This document shows, piece by piece, positions 1 through 6,211 of a DNA stretch of 11,399 nt. This DNA comes from Deltaproteobacteria bacterium. Lineage in GTDB: Bacteria; Desulfobacterota; Dissulfuribacteria; Dissulfuribacterales; UBA3076. The stretch lies in contig JAUWHV010000163.1 in NCBI GenBank assembly GCA_030605675.1, forward strand, positions 1 to 11,399, given 5' to 3'. A program made the translations under genes and the position numbers. The number at the start of each line of letters is the position of its first letter. Positions within the stretch are counted from its first letter, which is position 1. A model generated the notes under the pieces. The model had not been told where the DNA came from. It was given only the letters and a program-made list of their open reading frames with translations, and did not search any database.

Positions 1-2185
1 GATCCTTGCCGGTGATCATATGAAGTCGGCCAGTGATCTTGGGCTTCCCCTCGTGGGAATTGGTCTTCTTTATAAACACGGGTATTTTCAACAATATCTC
101 AATCCTGACGGATGGCAGCTTGAGACCTATCCCTCAAATGACTTCTACAATATGCCGGTAAGCCTGGTCAGGGACAAAGAAGGAGACCCTTTGACAGTCC
201 AGGTGGAGCTTGAGGACAGAGAGGTCCACATACGGGTCTGGTCCCTTAATGTGGGCCGGGTCAAAATCTATATGCTGGACACTGATGTCCCATTAAATTC
301 CCGTTCAGACAGACAGATCGCCTCGTATCTCTATGGCGGCAGCCTTGAAACCAGGCTCCAGCAGGAGATAGTGCTGGGCATGGGGGGGGTAAAGGTACTA
401 ATGGCCCTTGACCAGTGCCCTTCGGTTTGCCACATGAATGAAGGCCATTCCGCCTTCATGGCACTGGAACGTATCAACCAGATAATGCGCAAGGACAGTC
501 TGCCTTATGACGTGGCACTGGAGGCCGTGCGCGCCACAAGCATATTTACCACTCATACCCCAGTCCCCGCAGGAATAGACCGCTTCCCGCCGGAAATGAT
601 CCGCCGGTACTTCACAGGATTGGCAAATGAAATGGGCATTGGCATTGATGCATTCCTGGGACTTGGAAGGATCAACCCCGGTGATCAGGCTGAAGAATTC
701 TGCATGGCAGTACTGGCTATCAACATGGCATCTCAAACCAATGGCGTGAGCAAGCTTCACGGTGAGGTCACACAAAAGATGTGGGGTGGCATATGGCCCC
801 AGATTCCCCGGCATGAGGTCCCTATAACCCACATTACCAACGGAATACATATACTCGGCTGGCTATCCAGTGAGATGTCCATGCTCTATGCACGATATTT
901 AGGATCAAGATGGATCGATGAGCCCACAAATCATGCCATTTGGAAAAGGATCGAACAAATCCCTGACTTTGAGCTATGGAGAAGCAAAGAGAGACTGAGA
1001 GAGAGACTCATATCTTTTTCCAGGGAAAGACTTAGAAAGCAGCTTTACGCAAAGGGAGCCCCAGGTTACCAGATGAAGCAGGCTGACGAGGTCCTGGATC
1101 CTGAGGCCCTTACCATAGGCTTTGCCAGGCGCTTTGCAACATACAAACGTTCTGCCCTACTCTTTCGAGATCCGGACAGGCTCAGGCAGATACTAACTAA
1201 CGAAGAACGTCCGGTACAGCTCATCTTCAGTGGCAAGGCCCATCCACAGGATAAGTACGGCAAGGAACTCATCCACAAGATAGTACAAATGGCCAATACC
1301 CCGGAATTTCGAAAGCACATAGTCTTTATTGAAAATTACGATATAGAAGTGGCCAGGTACCTGGTCCAGGGAGTGGACGTCTGGCTTAATACCCCCCTGC
1401 GCCCCATGGAGGCCAGCGGGACCAGCGGCATGAAGGTCCCGGCCAACGGCGGAATCAACCTGAGCATCCTTGATGGCTGGTGGTGTGAAGGCTACAAGGG
1501 CAATAATGGCTGGGCTATAGGTGCAGGTGAGGAATATGAAGATCGCGAATACCAGGATGAGGTGGAAAGCCGGCTCCTCTATGAACTATTAGAAAACACC
1601 GTAGTACCACTGTTTTATGATAGATCTGCCCATGATATCCCTCATGGATGGGTTGAGATGATGAAAAATTCCATCCAGACCCTATGTCCCTACTTCAACA
1701 CAAACCGCATGGTGGAAGAGTATGCCAGCCAGTTTTATCTGCCCAACATCTCCAAATGGCACTTGTTCGCAAAGGATAGCTGGAAGGAGGCCAGGGAGTT
1801 GTCCCGCTGGAAACGGGAAATATCAGAAGTATGGCACAAGGTGAAAATACTTGATTTGCAGGTCCCGATCAACGGATCGCCAAAGGTCGGGGATCGTTTG
1901 CCGATCAAGGCCGTACTGGATCTTGGCGGGCTAGACCCTGAAGAGGTGCGGGTTGAGGCGTATATTGGTCGATTGGACGATAAAGGAGAGATCCCTGAAG
2001 GCCATCCACTACCGATGCTTTCCATAAGTGGGCAGCAAAAAGGAGGAGAATCTGTCTTTGAAGGAACACTACTCTGTCTTTCAAGCGGGCGGATAGGTTT
2101 TACTATTAGATGTTATCCTTTCCAGAAAGAACTCAGCCACAAGTTTGAGCTCGGGCTTCTGACCTGGTGGGAAGCTGAAAAATAG
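1..2185 (+). CDS. glgP: alpha-glucan (glycogen) phosphorylase, GT35 family, 5'-truncated by window edge
   Basis: The enzyme phosphorolyses alpha-1,4-glucans (glycogen, maltodextrin) to glucose-1-phosphate with pyridoxal phosphate as cofactor, in the cytoplasm. The frame is open from base 2 with no stop upstream, and the first residues (ILAGDHMKSASDLG) are an internal family motif. The ATG at 20 is therefore not the real start and the N-terminus, probably over 100 residues, lies outside. Numbering from base 2: HMNEGHSAF starts near residue 144, THTPVPAG spans 184-191, the phosphate/substrate-site segment ARRFATYKR spans 375-383, and the PLP-lysine motif EASGTSGMK has its lysine near 478. The GTSGMK form, rather than GTGNMK, points to the shorter bacterial/archaeal type (TIGR02094-like), usually about 850 residues; 727 are visible here. 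The frame is intact to the TAG. The gene converges on adk and ends just before a shared terminator. Confidence 0.93.
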   Translation, partial: ILAGDHMKSASDLGLPLVGIGLLYKHGYFQQYLNPDGWQLETYPSNDFYNMPVSLVRDKEGDPLTVQVELEDREVHIRVWSLNVGRVKIYMLDTDVPLNSRSDRQIASYLYGGSLETRLQQEIVLGMGGVKVLMALDQCPSVCHMNEGHSAFMALERINQIMRKDSLPYDVALEAVRATSIFTTHTPVPAGIDRFPPEMIRRYFTGLANEMGIGIDAFLGLGRINPGDQAEEFCMAVLAINMASQTNGVSKLHGEVTQKMWGGIWPQIPRHEVPITHITNGIHILGWLSSEMSMLYARYLGSRWIDEPTNHAIWKRIEQIPDFELWRSKERLRERLISFSRERLRKQLYAKGAPGYQMKQADEVLDPEALTIGFARRFATYKRSALLFRDPDRLRQILTNEERPVQLIFSGKAHPQDKYGKELIHKIVQMANTPEFRKHIVFIENYDIEVARYLVQGVDVWLNTPLRPMEASGTSGMKVPANGGINLSILDGWWCEGYKGNNGWAIGAGEEYEDREYQDEVESRLLYELLENTVVPLFYDRSAHDIPHGWVEMMKNSIQTLCPYFNTNRMVEEYASQFYLPNISKWHLFAKDSWKEARELSRWKREISEVWHKVKILDLQVPINGSPKVGDRLPIKAVLDLGGLDPEEVRVEAYIGRLDDKGEIPEGHPLPMLSISGQQKGGESVFEGTLLCLSSGRIGFTIRCYPFQKELSHKFELGLLTWWEAEK

Positions 2186-2205
2186 GTAGCCGTGAACGCC
2201 TATAT

Positions 2206-2235
2206 AAAAGCGGAGGCTAAACGCCTCCGCTTTTT
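2206..2235. terminator. bidirectional Rho-independent terminator between glgP and adk
   Basis: A perfect 8-bp GC-rich stem (GCGGAGGC at 2210-2217 with GCCTCCGC at 2223-2230) closes a 5-nt loop. It is flanked by AAAA on the left and TTTTT on the right, so a U-tract follows the hairpin on either transcript. It lies 21 nt after the glgP stop and 27 nt past the adk stop, which suits convergent transcription ending from both sides. Confidence 0.9.
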
Positions 2236-2261
2236 CTATTCAATTCTGATCCTGATTAATT

Positions 2262-2939
2262 CTAAGGCAGCTCTTTCATAATGGCTTCGGACACTTCCCC
2301 GATGGAGGATGTTCCGTCCACGGAAATAACTTTGGGACCTTCCAGACTCTTGAAAACAGCGACAGCCGCCATTGTTCCAGTCGTATCGTCATAGTAAATG
2401 TTGTGGCGCTTGTTGATGGCTTCCTCGTCCTGATCATCAGGCCTTGTTAGCAGATCACCGCCACATACCCGGCAGACAAGTTTGCCCTCTTTTTCCACAG
2501 GTTTAATAGCATCAAACGCAATATGGTTGGGATGGTTATTATCATTAACACAGAGTCGGCGACCCATGATTCGCAGTTTGGCTATATCCCGGTCCAGGAC
2601 GATCTCTAAGACGTAATCCAGATCCATACCTTCGTCCTTCAAGGCCTTTGCCAGGGTTTCCGCCTGGACTTTGTTTCTGGGAAAGCCGTCCAGAAGCCAG
2701 CCGTTCTCACAATCGTCCTCCTTGAGCCGGTTGAGTATCATCGGGATTGTAATATCGTCCGGAACCAGATCACCTTTATCAATAAATTCCTTGGCCTTTA
2801 AACCAAGTTCTGTTCCTTCGCCGATATTTTTCCGGAAGATCGCACCTGACTCAATATGTGCGATATTATATTTTTGCTTGATAATTGCGCCTTGGGTTCC
2901 TTTACCACTTCCATTGGGTCCAAAAGTCAAAATGTTCAT
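2262..2939 (-). CDS. adk: adenylate kinase, Desulfovibrio-like type with cysteine-bearing LID
   Basis: Catalyses ATP + AMP = 2 ADP in the cytoplasm, maintaining adenylate energy charge. The 225-residue protein has the P-loop GPNGSGKGTQ (7-16), the AMP-site segment ESGAIFR (30-36), the DGFPRN motif (84-89) and the LID entry GRR (126-128). The long LID carries C130, C156 and C159 (CRVCGG) with D133, H136 and H139 nearby, suggesting a variant of the zinc-binding LID. The conserved DD...R region follows (168-178). I chose the ATG at 2939 because an AGGAG sits 6 nt upstream and the P-loop begins at residue 7, as usual. An in-frame start at 2984 would add 15 lysine-rich residues across the ribosome-binding site and is unlikely. 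The gene appears monocistronic, divergent from the SH3 gene and convergent with glgP. Confidence 0.95.
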   Translation of the reverse strand: MNILTFGPNGSGKGTQGAIIKQKYNIAHIESGAIFRKNIGEGTELGLKAKEFIDKGDLVPDDITIPMILNRLKEDDCENGWLLDGFPRNKVQAETLAKALKDEGMDLDYVLEIVLDRDIAKLRIMGRRLCVNDNNHPNHIAFDAIKPVEKEGKLVCRVCGGDLLTRPDDQDEEAINKRHNIYYDDTTGTMAAVAVFKSLEGPKVISVDGTSSIGEVSEAIMKELP

Positions 2940-3228
2940 ACTCCACTCCTTTTTTTTAATGTTTATTTTGCCATAATGAATCAATGATAAAATTCAACAG
3001 GACGGATGATGACTCAAAAATTGCATCCTGATGATTTGGATTCAGAAACACTGCTGCTCTTTATAACCCTTCATTACCGCCGGCCGCAAGACAAATACCA
3101 AGGAAATCAATCCAAAATAATCTTTATGGGCATAAAAAAACATACACGTAGTTCGAATTTGAGAAAAGTATTTTTTCTACGCATTTTTTCACTTCCCCGC
3201 ACATTGCCCTCGAACAAAATCTTGAGTT

Positions 3229-3258
3229 TTGCATGCAACTCCATATATAGTATATAAT
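3229..3258 (+). promoter_or_regulatory. candidate sigma-70-type promoter for the SH3-protein gene cluster
   Basis: A consensus -10 hexamer TATAAT (3253-3258) lies 18 nt after a weak -35, TTGCAT (3229-3234). The -10 is inside the near-palindrome 3241-3262, and a 7-bp hairpin (3271-3288) follows in the predicted transcript. The transcript would carry a 5' leader of more than 200 nt containing the repeat at 3297-3451. The assignment rests on motif match only; AT-rich DNA makes such matches easy to find. Confidence 0.35.
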
Positions 3259-3270
3259 ATGGTTCATTGC

Positions 3271-3288
3271 GGATTACTGGGGTAATCC
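3271..3288. repeat. short perfect inverted repeat (possible operator or leader hairpin)
   Basis: GGATTAC (3271-3277) and GTAATCC (3282-3288) form a perfect 7-bp stem with a TGGG loop, about 13 nt past the TATAAT. The position would suit an operator dyad or a hairpin near the 5' end of the transcript. There is no T-run, so it is not a standard terminator. Confidence 0.45.
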
Positions 3289-3296
3289 ACTTGAAC

Positions 3297-3451
3297 AGCT
3301 GTTAGCGGTTAGCTATTAGTTTAATGATTACAGGATGTTTTGCTATTACAAATTTTCACCCGTCTTGTCAGGGCGGCAGACCGATTGGTGTTATTTCTAA
3401 TTAATTTAATGCCTTGATTTTTTCAAAGCTAATCGCTAATGGCTAACAGCT
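3297..3451. repeat. imperfect inverted repeat built from degenerate heptamers (GCTAAYN)
   Basis: A 23-nt left arm (3297-3319) pairs with a right arm (3429-3451) at 20 of 23 positions, with about 109 nt between. Both arms are tandem heptamers: the right side reads GCTAATC, GCTAATG, GCTAACA, GCTAATC (3428-3455) and the left carries the complementary GTTAGCG, GTTAGCT. The interior shows no coding potential. It resembles the short-tandem heptamer repeats known from intergenic regions of some cyanobacteria and sulfur bacteria. There are no transposase genes and no obvious target-site duplication, so I do not call it a mobile element. Confidence 0.7.
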
Positions 3452-3487
3452 AATCGCTCAACTTAGGTTTCTAGGAGTACAGAAGTA

Positions 3488-4201
3488 ATGGCTATAAAGC
3501 TCATGGAAATGAATTTTAAGACTCTACCAGGTTACTTGATGCTGTTGTATTCCGTAATAGCAATCGCCCTTGTTGTTTTTTTATGTATCCCATCAACAGC
3601 TCTGGCTAAATACCTATATGTAATACCCACCGCCGAGATCCCACTGAGAAGTGGTAAGGGTAATGAGTACAGGGTTGTTGCCGTGATTATAAACGGTAGT
3701 CGGGTGCAACTGTTGAAACAGGACGGGGACTGGGCCATGGTACGCACATCAAATAAAAAGAAAGGCTGGATGCCTAAAAGGTATCTAAGCAGCTCCCCAC
3801 CCTTGAAGGACGTAGTCGCTTCATTACAGGTCGAGAGAGATCAACATAAAAAACAGACAACCAAGATTAGTGAACAACTGGCTGAAGCCTCAGAGGCCCG
3901 GAATCAGTATGAGCAGGAATTGAAAGCCTGTATTCTGGACAGAGACCAAATCAGAAAGAGCTATGATAGCCTTAAAGAAGATGCTGCAGATGTACTAAAT
4001 TTCAAGAAGGCCCTTTTAGAAACAGCAGAGGAACTCCAGGAAGTAAAGCATAAATATACCATAGCTGAGCAGGAAAATGAACATCTCAGGGATAATAGCA
4101 GAATAAAGTGGTTTTTAGCCGGTGGCGGGATCCTGATAGTTGGTTGGATTATAGGTCTTATAACAACCCGTGGACGTAAGCGCAGGCCTTCACTTCTCTG
4201 A
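3488..4201 (+). CDS. membrane-anchored bacterial SH3-domain protein (TIGR04211/YgiM-like)
   Basis: This 237-residue protein has the layout of the SH3-and-anchor family. A hydrophobic export signal (about 17-40) ends in STALA, with cleavage likely after A40. A bacterial SH3-like domain (about 42-102) contains PLRSGKGNEYRVV and GDWAMVRT...KGWMPKRYL. A charged coiled coil (about 105-203) follows, then a C-terminal transmembrane helix (about 207-226) and a basic tail (RGRKRRPSLL). The SH3 and coiled-coil parts should lie outside the inner membrane with the tail in the cytoplasm. The role of the family is unsettled; SH3 domains often bind peptidoglycan, which is inference here. AGGAG at 3473-3477 lies 10 nt before the ATG, supporting the start, though in-frame ATGs at residues 6 and 8 are alternatives. 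It leads the downstream co-directional cluster. Confidence 0.82.
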   Translation: MAIKLMEMNFKTLPGYLMLLYSVIAIALVVFLCIPSTALAKYLYVIPTAEIPLRSGKGNEYRVVAVIINGSRVQLLKQDGDWAMVRTSNKKKGWMPKRYLSSSPPLKDVVASLQVERDQHKKQTTKISEQLAEASEARNQYEQELKACILDRDQIRKSYDSLKEDAADVLNFKKALLETAEELQEVKHKYTIAEQENEHLRDNSRIKWFLAGGGILIVGWIIGLITTRGRKRRPSLL

Positions 4202-4215
4202 GATAAAGACATTTG

Positions 4216-4258
4216 GGCATCCTTCATTGACGGATGCCAGCTTGCTATGAAGGATGCC
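4216..4258 (+). promoter_or_regulatory. mutually exclusive hairpins at the yacG translation start
   Basis: GGCATCCTTCAT (4216-4227) is perfectly complementary to ATGAAGGATGCC (4247-4258), giving a 12-bp stem with a 19-nt loop. Its first seven bases can instead pair with GGATGCC at 4232-4238, giving a tight 7-bp hairpin. The 9-mer GGATGCCAG occurs twice (4232-4240, 4252-4260), which makes the alternatives possible. The region lies between the SH3-protein stop and the yacG start, so the structure could set yacG translation or partly terminate upstream transcripts. No U-tract follows. Confidence 0.4.
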
Positions 4259-4267
4259 AGGCTCTTT

Positions 4268-4480
4268 ATGAAAAAAGATTTGACTGATACCAGAATATTC
4301 AAATGCCCCAGGTGTGGAAAGCCGGTTTCTTTTGAGGAAAATCCCTATAGGCCTTTTTGCAGTAAAAAATGCAAGATGGTGGATCTCGGCGCATGGTTTA
4401 AGGAAGAATACCAGATATCAAGCCCTATGGAATTTGAAGATGAATTGAAGGATTTAGGAATTGAGGAATTGAGGAATTGA
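4268..4480 (+). CDS. yacG: YacG-family zinc-finger protein (DUF329, DNA gyrase inhibitor in E. coli)
   Basis: A 70-residue protein with the YacG signature: C-x2-C (CPRCGK, C13/C16) and C-x3-C (RPFCSKKCKMVDL, C31/C35), binding one zinc, followed by DLGAWFKEEY. E. coli YacG binds GyrB and inhibits gyrase; the same role here is inferred from family membership. The ATG at 4268 puts the first cysteine at residue 13 and has a weak AGG about 6 nt upstream. An in-frame ATG at 4247 would add seven residues but lacks a ribosome-binding site and lies inside the hairpin at 4216-4258. The C-terminal LKDLGIEELRN is encoded by the left arm of the octamer repeat at 4453-4539, so the tail probably arose from, or was extended by, the repeat. 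It lies between the SH3 and flavoprotein genes on the same strand. Confidence 0.88.
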   Translation: MKKDLTDTRIFKCPRCGKPVSFEENPYRPFCSKKCKMVDLGAWFKEEYQISSPMEFEDELKDLGIEELRN

Positions 4481-4539
4481 AGGTACTTTTTTGATTATAA
4501 TCCCTCAATCCCTCAATTCCTCAATTCGCAATTCCTAAA
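4453..4539. repeat. octamer-based inverted repeat (GAATTGAG units) spanning the yacG stop codon
   Basis: The left arm (4453-4480) is TTTAGGAATTG followed by tandem AGGAATTG units. The right arm (about 4504-4539) is the inverted counterpart with one extra unit and ends in AATTCCTAAA. The two can fold into a long stem with a loop of about 23 nt containing a T6 run. The left arm encodes the last residues and the stop codon of yacG; the right arm ends 17 nt before the flavoprotein start. The TTAGGAAT/ATTCCTAA ends match those of the element at 6151-6211, so these are two members of one family. It could act as a transcript stabiliser or partial terminator. Confidence 0.8.
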
Positions 4540-4556
4540 TTAATGGAAAGAAAAAT

Positions 4557-5507
4557 ATGGATGAGAAAATCGAAAAAGTTATCCCTTCATATGATGTTAT
4601 TATCCTTGGGACAGGACCTGCCGGCCTGCAGGCTGCAATTCATGCAGCAAGGAAAAAGGCCAGGGTGCTGGTACTGGGCCGTCCGGAATCCAGCAGCCTG
4701 TACAAGGCCCATATTGAAAACTACTGCTGTGTGCCCGGAGTAAAAACAGGAGAAGAGCTCTTATTAACAGGTATGCAACAGGCAGAATATTTTGGGGCGG
4801 AACTTCTAAGAGAAGACGTTGTGGCGACTGCTGCCCTTCAGGATGAAGCATACCAGGTAACCACTGAGAGTGGAAAGACATACTCTACATATGCCCTGAT
4901 AATTTCAACCGGAGTAACACGTAAAGGCCTCGGCCTTAAAGGAGAAAAGGACCTGGTCGGAAGAGGAGTCAGCTACTGTGTTGACTGTGACGCAAATTTC
5001 TATAGGGATGCTGTGGTGGCAGTAGTGGGAGACGGGAGCGCTGCTGCCCATGGCGCAGTCACTCTGAGTAAAATAGCTAAAGAGGTAACGCTCATAATAA
5101 CTAAAGATCTGAAGGTAAACCCCGCGCTCAAGGCAGAGCTGGAAAAAGGCAATGTGATAATGGCTGCCGGGTCCAAAGTAAAGGAGATCAAGGGCACCGA
5201 CAAGCTTGATGCCGTTATACTCAGCGACGGCACAGAACTTTCCCTTGACGGACTATTTATTGAAAAAGGCGCCAAAGGAGCCATGCAGCTCGCGGCTTTG
5301 CTGGGAGTAAGCCTGGATCCGGAAAAATTCACTTATATTGTCACTGACAGAAAACAGGCCACCAACATACCCGGGGTCTATGCAGCAGGAGACATATGCG
5401 GTCCTCCCTTTCAGATGGCAAAGGCCGTGGGAGAAGGTTGTGTCGCCGGTCTTTCCGCAGGCGGCTTTGCACTCAAAAGGAGACGGAAGGAGACTCAGGC
5501 CGAATGA
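4557..5507 (+). CDS. thioredoxin-reductase-like FAD pyridine nucleotide-disulfide oxidoreductase
   Basis: A 316-residue flavoprotein with the TrxB layout: FAD-binding GTGPAG (18-23), a redox-active CVDC (C141-C144) in the position of the TrxB CATC motif, a second dinucleotide fold VVGDGSAA (156-163), and a C-terminal FAD motif GVYAAGDICG (273-282). It should pass electrons from a nicotinamide or other donor through FAD to the Cys pair and on to a thioredoxin-like partner. The HRRxxFR segment that reads the NADPH 2'-phosphate in classical TrxB is absent; LIITKDLKVNPALK (179-192) is in its place. NADPH use is therefore doubtful, and NADH or another donor is possible. No thioredoxin gene is adjacent. 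A purine-rich GGAAAG (4545-4550) precedes the ATG. The stop overlaps the next start in ATGA, implying translational coupling. The family is secure; the exact substrate is not. Confidence 0.85.
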   Translation: MDEKIEKVIPSYDVIILGTGPAGLQAAIHAARKKARVLVLGRPESSSLYKAHIENYCCVPGVKTGEELLLTGMQQAEYFGAELLREDVVATAALQDEAYQVTTESGKTYSTYALIISTGVTRKGLGLKGEKDLVGRGVSYCVDCDANFYRDAVVAVVGDGSAAAHGAVTLSKIAKEVTLIITKDLKVNPALKAELEKGNVIMAAGSKVKEIKGTDKLDAVILSDGTELSLDGLFIEKGAKGAMQLAALLGVSLDPEKFTYIVTDRKQATNIPGVYAAGDICGPPFQMAKAVGEGCVAGLSAGGFALKRRRKETQAE

Positions 5508-6139
5508 TATTAAAAGTCTATACAGTTGGTCCTCTGGATGTTCAGGCCTATATAATAGGATGCCCTGATACAAGTGAGGCCATGATCATTGATCCTGCAG
5601 GGAGTGAAGAAAAACTGGCAAAAGAAATCACTGATTCCGGCCTCACCCTGCGCTACATAGTCAACACCCATGGTCACCCGGACCACACCTGTGGAAATCA
5701 GAGGATGAAGGCCCTTACCGGAGCACCTGTGTTGATGCACAAAGCCGACGACATCATGTTCAGAAACCCTGAGACAGCCGAAATGTTCAGGGCGTGGGGC
5801 TTTGAGCCGGCTCCTCCGGCAGACGAATATATTGCCCATGGAGATGTGATAAAGATTGGCAATCTCAGGTTTGATGTAATCCACACTCCCGGCCACTCTC
5901 CTGGATCAGTATGTCTTTACGGGCACGGCTATATAATTACCGGAGATACCCTGTTTGTCGGTGCTGTGGGACGGACGGATCTGCCGGGAGGCTCATTTGA
6001 AACCTTGATCAAATCCCTCAAGACCCACATTTTCCCCCTTCCTGATCCCACCATAGTACTTCCCGGGCACGATTACGGAGACAGTCCCACATCCACTATT
6101 GGACAAGAGAAAAAGACCAACCCATACCTTAAAGAATGA
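5504..6139 (+). CDS. metallo-beta-lactamase-fold hydrolase (glyoxalase II-like)
   Basis: A 211-residue MBL-fold enzyme. The metal ligands are visible: THGHPDH (H56, H58, D60, H61), H131 in HTPGHSPGS, D148 in GDTLF, and H189 in LPGHDYGDS, consistent with a dinuclear site as in glyoxalase II. The protein is shorter than classical GloB (about 250 residues) and resembles the YcbL/type-II-like hydrolases that cleave thioesters; the substrate cannot be told from sequence. The ATG at 5504 overlaps the flavoprotein TGA (ATGA) and has AAGGAG at 5487-5492. An upstream in-frame start at 5396 would add 36 residues encoded inside the flavoprotein gene and is rejected. Coupling to a thiol-redox flavoprotein suggests a link with low-molecular-weight thiol chemistry, which is inference. 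Confidence 0.88.
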   Translation: MILKVYTVGPLDVQAYIIGCPDTSEAMIIDPAGSEEKLAKEITDSGLTLRYIVNTHGHPDHTCGNQRMKALTGAPVLMHKADDIMFRNPETAEMFRAWGFEPAPPADEYIAHGDVIKIGNLRFDVIHTPGHSPGSVCLYGHGYIITGDTLFVGAVGRTDLPGGSFETLIKSLKTHIFPLPDPTIVLPGHDYGDSPTSTIGQEKKTNPYLKE

Positions 6140-6150
6140 ATGGTTAAGAG

Positions 6151-6211
6151 TTAGGAATGAAGATGGAGAAATGAGGATTAGAATTCCTGATTTTAAATTC
6201 CAAATTCCTAA
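6151..6211. repeat. degenerate inverted repeat with TTAGGAAT/ATTCCTAA ends, overlapping the hrpA start
   Basis: TTAGGAAT (6151-6158) and ATTCCTAA (6204-6211) are perfect inverted ends. Between them lie degenerate AATTCC/AAATTCC units around a central GAATTC (6181-6186). The ends match those of the element at 4453-4539. The element starts 11 nt after the MBL stop and contains the best hrpA start codon (6171), so the first HrpA residues (IRIPDFKFQIPN) are repeat-encoded. Confidence 0.6.

Larger units (their letters stand above)
2940..3487. other. non-coding intergenic region between divergent adk and SH3-protein genes
   Basis: About 550 bp, AT-rich, with no gene I can support. An open frame at 3006-3257 has no recognisable domain and odd composition. 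The stretch holds an 8-bp palindrome TGCATGCA (3230-3237), a near-palindrome CCATAT...ATATGG (3241-3262) overlapping a TATAAT, a hairpin GGATTAC-TGGG-GTAATCC (3271-3288), a 10-bp palindrome AACAGCTGTT (3294-3303), and a large heptamer-based inverted repeat (3297-3451). Together these look like the promoter and leader of the downstream gene plus a repeat element. Confidence 0.6.

Noticed and set aside
398..850. 150-codon minus-strand open frame
   Set aside because: It lies wholly inside glgP, whose plus-strand frame carries all family motifs; the antisense product is unlike any protein I recognise.
2940..2984. Upstream extension of adk to 2984
   Set aside because: It covers the AGGAG ribosome-binding site of the ATG at 2939 and adds 15 residues before a P-loop that normally starts near residue 7.
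3105..3252. Short minus-strand open frame beginning MELHAKLKILFEGNV
   Set aside because: It reads about 45 codons, but the residues match no family I know and it lacks a convincing ribosome-binding site.
3006..3257. 83-codon open frame on the plus strand between adk and the SH3 gene
   Set aside because: It has no recognisable domain or clear ribosome-binding site, and composition typical of non-coding AT-rich DNA. It also overlaps the candidate promoter.
3297..3451. Possible MITE or insertion-sequence relic
   Set aside because: The arms are heptamer tandems rather than transposon-like ends, there is no target-site duplication, and the interior has no transposase similarity.
5396..5503. Upstream extension of the MBL-fold hydrolase
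   Set aside because: It would be encoded inside the flavoprotein gene and is arginine-rich noise. The ATG at 5504 has AAGGAG upstream and the usual ATGA overlap.
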